Assembly: GCF_025567365.1 (NCBI RefSeq)
Contig: NZ_JAOQJG010000006.1
Location: 124,001 to 188,000, forward strand
DNA: 64,000 nucleotides
Direction of reading: 5' to 3'
Source: Anaerostipes amylophilus
GTDB lineage: Bacteria; Bacillota; Clostridia; Lachnospirales; Lachnospiraceae
Shown here one piece after another: positions 23,999 to 33,162 of this stretch (positions are counted from its first letter, which is position 1; each line of letters opens with the position of its first letter). A program made the position numbers and the translations under genes. The notes below the pieces were generated by a model. That model did no database searches and was not told the DNA's origin. It worked only from the letters and a program-made list of their open reading frames with translations.

Positions 23999-25447
23999 AT
24001 GAATAAAAAACAGCCGATCATAGAATTAAAACATATAAAAAAATGTTATACAAACAATGTGCCGGTCATTTATGATTTTAATCTTACGATCAATGAGGGA
24101 GAGTTTGTAACATTTCTAGGTCCTTCTGGATGTGGAAAAACAACAATTTTAAGAATGTTGGCGGGATTTGAGACACCAACGGATGGTGAAATCCTGTTTC
24201 ATGGAAAAGATATCAGCATTCTACCACCAAATGAGAGAAAATTTAATACTGTCTTCCAAAAATACGCTCTTTTCCCACATTTAAATATTTATGACAATAT
24301 TGCATTCGGGTTAAAAGAAAAGAAAATTCCAAAAGATGAGATTAAAAAGAAAGTAAAACGAGTACTAGAAGTCGTTGATCTGGAAGGTTTTGAAAAGCGA
24401 AAGATCGACAGCTTGTCTGGTGGGCAGCAGCAAAGAATTGCCATTGCAAGAGCAATTGTCAATGAGCCAAAGATCTTATTATTAGATGAACCATTAAGTG
24501 CCCTAGATTACAAGATGCGTCAGGAAATGCAGATCGAGTTAAAAAATATGCATAAAGAATTAGGTATTACGTTTATCTTTGTCACACATGATCAAGAAGA
24601 GGCATTGATGATGTCAGATAAGATCGTTGTCATGTCAAAAGGACAGATCCAGCAAGTTGGAACACCTGAGGAAATCTATAATAAGCCACAGAATGCTTTT
24701 GTTGCGGACTTTATCGGAGAGAGTAACATTTTTGATGGAGTAAAGAAATCAGACGATACTGTTCATTTTGCACATCATGATTTTCCATGTGAAGATGAAT
24801 ATGAAGCCGGTACCAGAGTTGATGTCATAATCCGCCCGGAAGATGTTATTTTATCATCTCCAGAAGATGGAAAATTTAGTGGTGAGGTTATTTCCTGCCT
24901 GTTTTGTGGCAAATTTTATGAAGTAGCTGTACAATCTGATAAAAATGAGATTGAAGCACATATTTTACACGAGATCAAACCAGGAACAAAAGTAGGAATC
25001 GATTTCACACCTGGAACGATTCATACAATGCCAAAAGATACGAAAGTAAATCATTATGTCGGTGTGATGGAAAAAGATGGTTATTTGAAATTTATGGATG
25101 GAAGTATCCCAGTTCCGGTTGAAAAGCTTTTTGATGGGTGCAGATTGGAACATGGTCATATCGTAGATCAAGATGGGCATAAAGTTCATTTAGAGGGAGA
25201 AAAGGTGAAAATGTTCTTCCCATCCAAACTTGCCAATCTTAGTGATGATCCAGAAGAAGGATATTTTCAGGGAAATATCATCTCTATTATCTACAAGGGT
25301 GATCATTATAATTATCGCATTGTGAGTGAAAATAAAGTAGAGTATTCTGTTGATGATGAAGATTTATGGAATATCGGAGATTTCGTAAGTGTCGTAATTC
25401 CGGATGATGCGATGGAATTTCAAAGAGTTTCGGAGGAAAGTAAATGA
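23999..25447 (+). CDS. potA: Spermidine/putrescine ABC transporter ATPase with extended C-terminus
   Basis: PotA powers polyamine import. Walker A GPSGCGKTT (about 41-49), the Q-loop VFQKYALFPHLNIYDNI, signature LSGGQQQRIAIARA, Walker B LLLDEPLSALD and the switch HDQEEALMMSDKI are all intact. I chose ATG 23999 (GAAAGGAAC upstream); an in-frame ATG at 23969 lacks a ribosome site. At 482 residues it is about 110 longer than usual PotA. After the first TOBE domain (about 275-345) a second, TOBE-like beta stretch (about 385-475) follows, possibly for extra regulation. Four bases overlap potB. Confidence 0.93.
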   Translation: MNKKQPIIELKHIKKCYTNNVPVIYDFNLTINEGEFVTFLGPSGCGKTTILRMLAGFETPTDGEILFHGKDISILPPNERKFNTVFQKYALFPHLNIYDNIAFGLKEKKIPKDEIKKKVKRVLEVVDLEGFEKRKIDSLSGGQQQRIAIARAIVNEPKILLLDEPLSALDYKMRQEMQIELKNMHKELGITFIFVTHDQEEALMMSDKIVVMSKGQIQQVGTPEEIYNKPQNAFVADFIGESNIFDGVKKSDDTVHFAHHDFPCEDEYEAGTRVDVIIRPEDVILSSPEDGKFSGEVISCLFCGKFYEVAVQSDKNEIEAHILHEIKPGTKVGIDFTPGTIHTMPKDTKVNHYVGVMEKDGYLKFMDGSIPVPVEKLFDGCRLEHGHIVDQDGHKVHLEGEKVKMFFPSKLANLSDDPEEGYFQGNIISIIYKGDHYNYRIVSENKVEYSVDDEDLWNIGDFVSVVIPDDAMEFQRVSEESK

Positions 25448-26229
25448 AAAATGACAGACTAAAAAGTATTCTTGGAATTCCATACTTATTGTTTTTGACA
25501 ATTGTTGTTGTTTGCCCTGTGCTTATTTTATTATATTATGCATTTACCAATGGAACTGGACAATTTTCTATGGACAATTTTGTTCTGTTTTTTACAGACA
25601 GTAAGGCAATTGGAACCCTGATCTACAGCGCAATGATTGCGATCGTAACAACCGTTGTATGTTTATTGATCGCATATCCTGTGGCATATATTCTTGCAAA
25701 AGGAGATTTTAAACGCGGAAATGTATTATTGATGTTATTTGTAATGCCAATGTGGATCAATTTTACCCTTCGTATTACTGCATTAAAAGAGATCTTAACA
25801 ATGATCGAAGGAAATCTTGCTTTCCATCCATTTTTAAATACAGTGATCGGAATGACTTATGATTTTCTGCCTTTTATGATCTTGCCAATTTATAATACGA
25901 TCGCCAAGATCGATCATAGTTACATTGAGGCAGCATTAGATCTTGGGGCAAAACATCATCGCGTATTTACAAGAGTGATCCTTCCGTTATCCATTCCAGG
26001 GATCATCAGTGGAATTACGATGGTATTTCTTCCTGCAATGACAAATTATGTCGTACTTGATATGATGTATAACAGTACCTACATCATGGGAAGTCTTGTT
26101 GGAAGTTACTTTAATATGTATGATTGGAATAACGGATCTGTGATTTCTATGATCCTTTTGATCTTAATCTTATTTTTAAGTATGTTAACTGGCGAATTTT
26201 CAGATAAGGAGGAAAATGCTTATGACTAA
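25444..26229 (+). CDS. potB: Spermidine/putrescine ABC permease B
   Basis: A 261-residue six-segment permease. The conserved EAA loop is EAALDLGAKHHRVFTRVILPLSIPGI (about 160-185). The ATG overlaps the potA stop (ATGA), as in most potABCD operons. It pairs with PotC to form the channel. Confidence 0.92.
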   Translation: MKNDRLKSILGIPYLLFLTIVVVCPVLILLYYAFTNGTGQFSMDNFVLFFTDSKAIGTLIYSAMIAIVTTVVCLLIAYPVAYILAKGDFKRGNVLLMLFVMPMWINFTLRITALKEILTMIEGNLAFHPFLNTVIGMTYDFLPFMILPIYNTIAKIDHSYIEAALDLGAKHHRVFTRVILPLSIPGIISGITMVFLPAMTNYVVLDMMYNSTYIMGSLVGSYFNMYDWNNGSVISMILLILILFLSMLTGEFSDKEENAYD

Positions 26230-27019
26230 AAAAACGATACAGGGTATTTTCCTTGGAATCATCTTATTACTCATGTATCTGCCAATCTTGATCTTGGCAG
26301 TTTATAGTTTTATGGATTCCGCAATCATTGGAAAATCTGGAAGTTTTACTTTGAAAAATTATATTTATCTGTTTCATTCTGAGGATTTAAGGACAATGAT
26401 CTTTGGAACGATCCTTTTAGCTTTGGTCGTTGCGGTTATTTCAACGATCCTTGGAACTCTTGGAGCAATCGGGGCATTTTATTCTTCAAATAAGCTTAAG
26501 AAACCGATCCATTTGATGAATCAGATTCCTGTTGTTAATGCAGATGTCGTTACTGGTTTTTCTATTTGCGTTTTATTGATCGTCTTTTTTAAGATGGATA
26601 AAGCCAGTTATATTCCGCTTGTGCTCGGGCTGGTATCTCTTTGTAGCCCCTTTGTATATCTGTCTGTGATCCCTCGTCTAAAACAAATGGATCCACAGTT
26701 ATATGAAGCGGCATTAGATCTTGGATGTTCCCCGTTTGGAGCATTAAGAAAGGTTGTACTTCCACAATTAACTTCTGGAATCGTATCTGGATTCATGATG
26801 TCAATTACATTAACGTTGGATGATTATTTTATCACAACTTATACAAAACCATCGATGTTTGACACGATCAGTACCTATGTTGTCAATGCTACAAAAGGAG
26901 CACAGACCGATGTGAAAACCGCACTATGGGCATTATCAACGATCATCTTTTTGGTTGTGATTTTTATTGTGATCGGTATGAACCATACGGGGAGAAAGGA
27001 GCATGATCATGAAATATAA
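26222..27019 (+). CDS. potC: Spermidine/putrescine ABC permease C
   Basis: Six hydrophobic segments and an EAA loop, YEAALDLGCSPFGALRKVVLPQL. It is about 265 residues. ATG 26222 is the better start because AAGGAGG (26206-26212) is 9 bases away; the ATG at 26216 is too close. It overlaps potB by 8 bases and potD by 11 bases, so all are translationally coupled. Confidence 0.92.
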   Translation: MTKKTIQGIFLGIILLLMYLPILILAVYSFMDSAIIGKSGSFTLKNYIYLFHSEDLRTMIFGTILLALVVAVISTILGTLGAIGAFYSSNKLKKPIHLMNQIPVVNADVVTGFSICVLLIVFFKMDKASYIPLVLGLVSLCSPFVYLSVIPRLKQMDPQLYEAALDLGCSPFGALRKVVLPQLTSGIVSGFMMSITLTLDDYFITTYTKPSMFDTISTYVVNATKGAQTDVKTALWALSTIIFLVVIFIVIGMNHTGRKEHDHEI

Positions 27020-28415
27020 AGCATTTTCTATTCTTTTTTCCATCTTACTTGTGGTCACCCTTCCGCTTGCATTATGTTCTTGTGGTTCAAAAAACAACAG
27101 CTCAAACAATGAAGAGATTGTTTTAAGAATCGCAAATTGGGAAGAATATCTTGATGAAGGGGACTGGGATGACGATGAAGAAATCAAACTGGAAAATGGG
27201 AAAAAGATCATCGGCAGAAATACTATGATCAAAGATTTTGAAAACTGGTATGAGAAAACATATCATAAAAAAGTAAAAGTCGAATATTCAAGTTTTGGAA
27301 CCAATGAAGATATGTATAATCAGTTAACGATCGGTGATACATATGATCTGATCTGTCCATCCGAATATATGATCATGAAGCTTTTGGCAGAGAAAAAAAT
27401 ATTAAAATATTCTGATGACTTCTGGGATATTTCAAACAGTGAAAATTATTATGCAAAAGGAGTATCACCATATATAAAGAAATCATTAGATCAGTTAAGA
27501 TATCACGGACAATCTGTGGGAGATTACACAGCTGGTTATATGTGGGGAACACTGGGCTATGTATATAATCCCAAATATGTTTCTAGAAAAGATGCCGAAG
27601 ACTGGGGCTTATTACTCAATCAAAAATATCATAAAAAGGTAACAGCAAAAGACAGCGTCAGAGATTGCTATTTTGCTGTTCGAGGAATGCAGACACAAAA
27701 ACAGATCTTAACAGATGAATTCCAAAAACAGGCAGATTACCAGAAAAAGTTATCTGCATTGTTAAATGATACTTCAGATCAAAGCATTCAAAGTGCTGGA
27801 GAGATTTTATCAAAAATGAAAGATAACGTTTATTCTTTCGAGACAGACAGTGGGAAATCAGATCTTGTCAGCGGAAAAGTTGTCGCCAATCTTCAGTGGT
27901 CTGGAGATGGTGTTTATTCTATGCAGCAGGTGGAAGAAGAAGGAATCAAACTTCGTTATGCAGTTCCAAAAGCTAGTACCAATCTGTGGTTTGATGGATG
28001 GTGTATGTTAAAGGATGGTATTGGAAAAGATAAGGAAAAGCAGCAGGCAGCACAGGCATTTGTAAACTATATCTCAAGACCAGATAATGTTGTAAGAAAT
28101 ATGTACTATGTCGGATATACATCTGTGATTGCTGGTGGAAAAGATCAGACAATCTATGATTATATCAAATATATGTATGGAAGCGATGATAAGAAGAGTG
28201 TTGACTATGATCTTAATTATTTCTTCAAGCAAAATGGAGACAATTATAACTATGTGATGAAAACAAGCAAAGAAATGTCAGAAGGACAGTTATATGCCCA
28301 GTATCCGACAAAAGATGTAATGAAAAGAAGTGCCGTTATGGCATATTTCGGAGATCAGACAAACAAAAAGATCAGTCGTATGTGGATTGATATGCGCTGT
28401 TTTTCTTTAAAATGA
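27009..28415 (+). CDS. potD: Polyamine-binding lipoprotein of the Pot system
   Basis: Extracellular solute-binding protein. The N-terminus is a lipoprotein signal (KYKAFSILFSILLVVTLPLA followed by the LCSC lipobox, Cys near residue 25). The mature part starts with RIANWEEYLDEGDW and has the PotD-type YDLICPSEYMIMKLL, GTLGYVYNPKYV and NLWFDGWCMLKD blocks, where acidic and aromatic residues bind polyamines. It is longer (about 468) than E. coli PotD. The start at 27009 is chosen by AAAGGAG spacing. Confidence 0.92.
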   Translation: MKYKAFSILFSILLVVTLPLALCSCGSKNNSSNNEEIVLRIANWEEYLDEGDWDDDEEIKLENGKKIIGRNTMIKDFENWYEKTYHKKVKVEYSSFGTNEDMYNQLTIGDTYDLICPSEYMIMKLLAEKKILKYSDDFWDISNSENYYAKGVSPYIKKSLDQLRYHGQSVGDYTAGYMWGTLGYVYNPKYVSRKDAEDWGLLLNQKYHKKVTAKDSVRDCYFAVRGMQTQKQILTDEFQKQADYQKKLSALLNDTSDQSIQSAGEILSKMKDNVYSFETDSGKSDLVSGKVVANLQWSGDGVYSMQQVEEEGIKLRYAVPKASTNLWFDGWCMLKDGIGKDKEKQQAAQAFVNYISRPDNVVRNMYYVGYTSVIAGGKDQTIYDYIKYMYGSDDKKSVDYDLNYFFKQNGDNYNYVMKTSKEMSEGQLYAQYPTKDVMKRSAVMAYFGDQTNKKISRMWIDMRCFSLK

Positions 28416-28506
28416 TCAGATTTTTGGGAATTTTTCGTAAAAATAAATATAAATTACATCTTGACACTAGTATAATACAAGAGTTTAAATTAGTTGTAAA
28501 GACAAA

Positions 28507-28548
28507 GAGGTCCTATGCATAGGAAAGTATGCAAGGGCTTCTTTTTTT
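28507..28548 (+). terminator. Leader hairpin/terminator before the amine-oxidase remnants
   Basis: GAGGTCCTATGCATA pairs with TATGCAAGGGCTTC (imperfect, 28528-28541), followed by seven T. A TTGACA at 28461 lies upstream with no clear -10 at 17 bases, though a TATAAT lies only 4 bases after it. It may be an attenuator of the decayed operon or the terminator of potD. Confidence 0.6.
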
Positions 28549-28598
28549 ATTTTCATGATTTTTATAAATTACAGTCAGATAGAAAGCGAGGAAGAAAT

Positions 28599-28703
28599 AT
28601 GAGTAAAAGAATCTTAGATCATCCGATCCTTGGAAAAACAGAGGCACATCTAAAAAAATTAGAAACTCTGGCATCCAATGCAAGATCAGACAGGTTATAT
28701 TAA
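28599..28703 (+). pseudogene. N-terminal stub of a (2Fe-2S)-type oxidase subunit
   Basis: ATG 28599 (GAGGAAG upstream) opens a 34-residue frame MSKRILDHPILG.., the usual opening of HcnA/sarcosine-oxidase alpha-type (2Fe-2S) proteins (ILDHPILG). The rest of that protein is missing. The frame runs directly into remnants of the FAD partner, so a deletion joined the two. Confidence 0.5.
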
Positions 28704-29028
28704 CAAGTGGAGAAGTATTTGAAGCTGAAACAGTCATTGTAGCTGCTGGATATGAAAGTCGTTACATTACAAGGACTGTAGGAATCGATATTCCGATGAC
28801 AAGATATTTTGAAGAAGCATTAGTGACAGAAATGCAGCCATATATGTTTGATATCATGTTAGGTACTGCAGACGCATTCCACTTCTCGCTGATGCTAAGA
28901 TCGTAAGAACCTGGGGTGGATGGCTAGATGATTCTTATGATGGAGTACCAGTGATCAGTAAAATAGATGAGATGGATGCATCCGATTTTAAAAATCTGTT
29001 TGAAAATTTGTATAACTATGAGAAATAG
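28691..29028 (+). pseudogene. FAD-dependent amine/glycine oxidase fragment, frameshifted
   Basis: Two frames (to TAA 28904-28906 and then to TAG 29026-29028) together give the C-terminal half of a DAO-family oxidase: GEVFEAETVIVAAGYESRYI, then EEALVTEMQPYMFDIMLG, then KIVRTWGGWLDDSYDGVPVI. The N-terminal FAD-binding motif is absent. A shift of one base near 28880 separates the two frames. Confidence 0.65.
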
Positions 29029-29052
29029 CTATAATGGAAGGAGGTTATCATT

Positions 29053-29249
29053 ATGAAAGAAATAGAAGCAGGGGTCCTTGATGCCGCCAAGTGTGTTGAT
29101 ATCATGGAATTATGTTGGAATTTCCTAAAAAATCGAAAATCGAAGGTATGCCGATCGAAGATGTTGCCTGGGGACATGAAATATATCTAAATGTAAAAGA
29201 AAAAGGCATTGGACAACAGCTAAAAGTATGGGATCATCATATGTCTTAA
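29053..29249 (+). pseudogene. Ornithine cyclodeaminase/tyramine-oxidase-subunit-B remnant
   Basis: AAGGAGG and ATG 29053 start MKEIEAGVLDAAKCVDIME, the opening of ornithine cyclodeaminase/mu-crystallin proteins. The middle is deleted, and a shifted frame gives FPKKSKIEGMP and the family C-terminus PIEDVAWGHEIYLNVKEKGI. About 80% of the gene is gone. With the two preceding remnants it marks a lost amine-degradation operon. Confidence 0.65.
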
Positions 29250-29270
29250 AAGGAAGAAAGGAGGATGCTT

Positions 29271-30776
29271 ATGAAAGAAAAATCAATCCTATGGAGAATC
29301 TTTCATTATATGAATCCAAAAAGAATTGATCCAAAAATGGTAAAGCTATGGATTTTCTGGATCTTATTTAATATTATTTTATTTTTTATACCACACAGTG
29401 TTTCAAAAGAATCTATATGGATCCTTGTACCAATGGCAGGACTTTTCATTTATGCACTCGTAACAAAAGATGTGATGCAAAGTCTTTTGATGGGAACATT
29501 TTCAATGTACATTTTATGGTATAAATTTGGAAGTATCATAGCATTTTTTCGCGATTGTAAAGTTGTTCTGGCAGATGAAGAAAATATTGAAATGTACATG
29601 TCTTTCTTCCTTTGTGGTGGATTGATCATCGCAATGAAGAGAAGTGGAGCAACCAAAGCTTTTACTGAATTTGTAACGAGTAAATTTGGGGAAAATGAAA
29701 AAATGATTCTTGCAACGTCAGGTATTTATGCAGGAATCATGTCAATTGATGATTATGTATCTGCATTTACAGCGGGGGCGGCATTCTCTCCATTGATTGA
29801 TAAGATCAAAAAGCCAAGACTTGCACTTGCATATGTAATAAGAACTCTAAGTATTTGTGTATCTGCAATGCTTCCAGTTGGAGCCTGGGGATATTTTATC
29901 ATTTTTCAGATTGCTGATGCCAAGAATGTAGCCAACAAAGCTGCTGCAACCAGTCTTTTTATGAAATCTGTTCCATTTATGTTTTATGCTATTATTGCTT
30001 GCATTGTAGCACTCTTATTTGCATTTGGACTGCTGCCAAAGATTGGTCATATGAAAAAAGCATATGAAATGTCAGATCAGGGGAAACAGCTAGGAGAACT
30101 AACTGACGGATCTGAGGAAGAGGAAAATGATTTTGATGAAACAGATCTAAGAAAACAATATATCAGTGTTCTAAATTTGATCATTCCAATGATCACGATC
30201 GCGGTTGCATTGATCGCTACCGGCTTAAACTGCTTCCTGGCTTTTGGAATTACATTGATCGTTACTGCAGTCCTTTATATTTTACAAGGAATTATGACTA
30301 TTAGTGAATATGTGCAATGTGTAGTTGATGGGTTTATCGATATGGTTGATATGGTCATCATTTTAATGATCGGCTATGCCATGCAGGAAGTTATGTATAC
30401 CATGGGAATAGAAGGATTCGTTCAAAATGTATGCAATATGATTCCGATCATTCGACTGATTCCATTTGTTTTATTTGTATTCTTCAGCTTCACTGAATTT
30501 TTATATAGTTTAAATTATACTCTGTATCAGATAGAACTTCCTGTTATGATCGTTGTTTTAACAAGGCTAGGTGCGAACGTACCACTCTGTATCGGAGCGA
30601 TCATATCTGCCGGATTATTTGGTGCAAATGCGTGTGTAGTTTCTGATCTTGGAATTGTGTCAGCACGTGCAAACAGAGTCACTATTTATGATCAATATGA
30701 AAGTTCTCTTCCATATGTATTGATTTCAGGAGTAATATCTGCAATTTTTTATCTGATCGCTGGATTTATTTTTTAA
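29271..30776 (+). CDS. nhaC: NhaC-family sodium/proton antiporter
   Basis: About 501 residues with 11-12 hydrophobic segments. NhaC-type blocks seen: GGLIIAMKRSGATKAFTEFV, ATSGIYAGIMSIDDYVSAFTAG (acidic DD pair in the membrane), SAMLPVGAWGYFIIF and SAGLFGANACVVSDLGIVSA. The AAAGGAGG at 29257-29264 fits ATG 29271 better than the adjacent ATG 29265. It follows amine-oxidase remnants, so its native cargo could be an amino acid/amine antiport rather than Na+/H+. It looks intact, unlike its neighbours. Confidence 0.8.
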   Translation: MKEKSILWRIFHYMNPKRIDPKMVKLWIFWILFNIILFFIPHSVSKESIWILVPMAGLFIYALVTKDVMQSLLMGTFSMYILWYKFGSIIAFFRDCKVVLADEENIEMYMSFFLCGGLIIAMKRSGATKAFTEFVTSKFGENEKMILATSGIYAGIMSIDDYVSAFTAGAAFSPLIDKIKKPRLALAYVIRTLSICVSAMLPVGAWGYFIIFQIADAKNVANKAAATSLFMKSVPFMFYAIIACIVALLFAFGLLPKIGHMKKAYEMSDQGKQLGELTDGSEEEENDFDETDLRKQYISVLNLIIPMITIAVALIATGLNCFLAFGITLIVTAVLYILQGIMTISEYVQCVVDGFIDMVDMVIILMIGYAMQEVMYTMGIEGFVQNVCNMIPIIRLIPFVLFVFFSFTEFLYSLNYTLYQIELPVMIVVLTRLGANVPLCIGAIISAGLFGANACVVSDLGIVSARANRVTIYDQYESSLPYVLISGVISAIFYLIAGFIF

Positions 30777-30803
30777 TATGAAAATGTCAGGAGGAATTCA
30801 TAT

Positions 30804-31054
30804 ATGGAGAAAAAACAACCATTTTGCGAATGTTAACAGGATTTGAAAAACCAAGTGAAGGACAGATCTTTTTTCAAGGAACTGATATTACTGATCTTCC
30901 ACCAAATGAACGAAAGATCAATACGGTATTTCAAAAATATGCACTTTTTCCGCATTTGAATATTTATGACAATATTTCCTTTGGATTAAAAGAAAATTTC
31001 CAAAAAGAGGTTGACAGACGTTGGGGAAATCTGTTATATAAATGTGATAGATAA
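30804..31054 (+). pseudogene. Internal fragment of a second potA-like ATPase
   Basis: The frame begins inside Walker A (GEKTTILRML; the usual GPSGCGK part is missing) and continues LTGFEKPSEGQIFF..PPNERKINTVFQKYALFPHLNIYDNISFGLKE before running into unrelated sequence. It parallels residues about 46-105 of the intact PotA at 24 kb but is diverged at DNA level, so it is a paralogue remnant, not a recent copy. The signature and Walker B regions are lost. Confidence 0.8.
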
Positions 31055-31081
31055 AATAATAAGAGTAAGGAAGTTTTATTT

Positions 31082-31969
31082 ATGACCCTTTTAACCTACC
31101 AGGTATTCAAAACAATCGCAGATGTGGGAAGTTTCCATAAAGCAGCAGACATTCTAGGTTTAACGCCATCTGCAATCAGCCATGCCATCTCTTCGATGGA
31201 AAATGAATTAGGATTTTCAGTATTGACAAGAAGCAAAGCAGGTGTCAATCTGACAAATTATGGAGAACAACTATTACCATATGTAAATGCTGTATTAAAC
31301 TGTGATGAAAGCTTAAAGCAGGAAATCGCAGAATTAAACGGATTAAAACAAGGAAAAGTAAAAATTGGAGTATTCTCCAGTGTATGTACCAGCTGGCTTC
31401 CAGAGATCCTACATTCTTTTAAGAAAGAATATACAGAAATTGAAATTGAAGTTTTTCAGGGAACATATGATGATGTAGCTTACTGGCTCAAAAATGGAGT
31501 CGTTGACCTTGGATTTTTATCCGTATCAAGTGCAAAGGATATTCCAATCGAGCCATTATATCGTGATGAATTATTATGCGTATTACCAAGTGGCGTAAAA
31601 GAAGATAAAAGTACAAGTTATATCAATATCGAAGAAATGAAGCACCATCAGTTCGTAACACAACGAGACAGTACCGATGCAGATATCCAGAATTTTTTAA
31701 AAGAGAATTCTCTGCAGGTACAGTCAAATTATCATGTGGTGGACGATTTATCAACGATCGCACTTGTTGAGAAAGGTTTTGGAATCTGTCTGATGCCAAA
31801 ACTTGTGATGACAGATATTCCATATAAGGTAGACAGTTACTCGATCAAACCACATGCAAGCCGAATCATTGGACTAGCAACGATGAATCCAAATTTTATG
31901 GCACCTGCGGTCCGCATGATGTTTAATCATATTGTTGATAAATATCAGGAAGACGAATTTAAAAAATAA
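31082..31969 (+). CDS. LysR-family transcriptional regulator
   Basis: A 295-residue LysR regulator. The N-terminal HTH is YQVFKTIADVGSFHKAADIL followed by GLTPSAISHAISSMENELG (residues 5-45). The periplasmic-type effector domain starts near residue 92 (GKVKIGVFSSVCTSWLPEIL) and ends normally. It probably governed the neighbouring transporter and amine genes. No divergent target gene is visible, as all neighbours are on the same strand. Confidence 0.9.
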   Translation: MTLLTYQVFKTIADVGSFHKAADILGLTPSAISHAISSMENELGFSVLTRSKAGVNLTNYGEQLLPYVNAVLNCDESLKQEIAELNGLKQGKVKIGVFSSVCTSWLPEILHSFKKEYTEIEIEVFQGTYDDVAYWLKNGVVDLGFLSVSSAKDIPIEPLYRDELLCVLPSGVKEDKSTSYINIEEMKHHQFVTQRDSTDADIQNFLKENSLQVQSNYHVVDDLSTIALVEKGFGICLMPKLVMTDIPYKVDSYSIKPHASRIIGLATMNPNFMAPAVRMMFNHIVDKYQEDEFKK

Positions 31970-31983
31970 TATTAAAACATGAA

Positions 31984-32027
31984 TAGGACAATTCCTTTTA
32001 TAGTTAAATGGATTTGTTCTGTTTTTT
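31984..32027 (+). terminator. Terminator after lysR
   Basis: AGGACAATTCC pairs with GGATTTGTTCT (9 of 11), followed by GTTTTTTT. Confidence 0.75.
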
Positions 32028-32204
32028 TATTGATAAGTAGTTTACAAGATATTTTATATAATTTTTCTATTATACAAAGTAAATATTATAGGTATAATCA
32101 ATAGCCAGTCATAAAAAATATTAATTATCCGAAGTAAAAACTAGATGGTAATATTAAAATTATAGAAAACCTATTGCAATAGTAGGAAAAATAAGAACGT
32201 CGAA

Positions 32205-32666
32205 ATGGTAATTGAAGAATTTAAAGGAAAAAGTGTGGTTGTTACTGGTGCAGCAGCTGGAATGGATTCCAATTTTGTTTTTGGAGAAACCACAGACATT
32301 AAAGAAGCTTTAAATCCAACAGGGAGTGTCAAAGACCGTGCTGCCTTAAATATGATTGAAAAGGCTGAAGCTGAAGGTAAATTAAAACCAGGAGGAACGA
32401 TCGTTGAAAGTACCAGTGGAAATACTGGAATTTCTCTTGCAGCATTTGCAGCAGCGAAAGGTTATCATTTACATATCTTTATGGAACCAGGATGTATACC
32501 GGAACGAGTTCAGATATTAAAAGCATACGGGGTGACCGTTCAATATTATCAGGATATTCCAGGATTTAACGAGATCATTGCAAATTATGGATTTGATAAA
32601 GAACGTATCAGCAGCAGCGGTTCTTGCGGCAAAAATTTTATAGTGGAGTCGGTGGAATTGGATTAA
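32205..32666 (+). pseudogene. Mosaic of SDR start and cysteine synthase middle
   Basis: Residues 1-20 (IEEFKGKSVVVTGAAAGM) are an SDR opening. From about residue 37 the frame is the PLP-lysine region of O-acetylserine sulfhydrylase/cystathionine synthase (NPTGSVKDRAALNMIEKAE, ESTSGNTGISLAAFAAAKGY, EPGCIPERVQILKAYGV). It then passes into unassignable residues. The catalytic lysine (SVKD) and the SGNTG loop are present, but the protein lacks its N-terminal substrate domain and its whole C-terminal half. At least two deletions are needed to explain it. Confidence 0.7.
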
Positions 32667-33091
32667 TCTTAAATGAAGTGTATCGTCTTTACCAGGACGA
32701 GAATGCAAAAGCAGGAGCAATGGAGATCCTTGATCATTATTTAGATACTTCTACAGAAGACAATGAAGAAATTTACTGGAGTAACAACAGTCCTGTCTTT
32801 TTTGATGGCGGAAATATCTTATATCTGCTAGATTGTTGCAATACCTATAAAGAATTATCCTCCAAACTAAATGAAATTATTGTAAAAGCAACGAATCATA
32901 TTTTAAATCAGGCGATCGATCATAAGGATGGTGGATTAGAAATCGATCATCTTCATATCGATTTTAAACATAAAGAACCTAATTTTGAATTCGGAACTGC
33001 TGGTATGGTTGTGGCTTTGTTGCAGATATATTGTCTGGAGAAAAATAAAAATGGAATTGTTGGATTGATTGACGATCCTTATTATAAATGA
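32638..33091 (+). pseudogene. LanC-like protein remnant
   Basis: From about 32638 the next frame reads YSGVGGIGLILNEVYRLYQD.., then NSPVFFDGGNILYLLDC, then KEPNFEFGTAGMVVALLQIY. The GxxGIG and FGTAG-type motifs resemble the alpha/alpha toroid of LanC-like (lanthionine cyclase) proteins. Zinc ligands of true LanC (Cys, Cys-His) cannot be found, the start is missing, and the end is cut, so it is a relic. Confidence 0.5.
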
Positions 33092-33097
33092 AAATTT

Positions 33098-33126
33098 TTG
33101 CAGACCTTTATTCTTTGTGCTAGAAT
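33098..33126 (+). promoter_or_regulatory. Promoter of the zinc-dependent dehydrogenase
   Basis: TTGCAG (33098-33103), 17 bases, TAGAAT (33121-33126), about 35 bases before the ATG, which has an AGGAGGTAG site. Confidence 0.65.
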
Positions 33127-33162
33127 AAATTTATATGGATTTTATATTTTAGGAGGTAGCAT

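Noticed and set aside
28461..28489. Riboswitch-like leader before the amine-oxidase remnants
   Set aside because: The hairpin with T-run is clear but I could match no known riboswitch core; called only as a terminator/attenuator.
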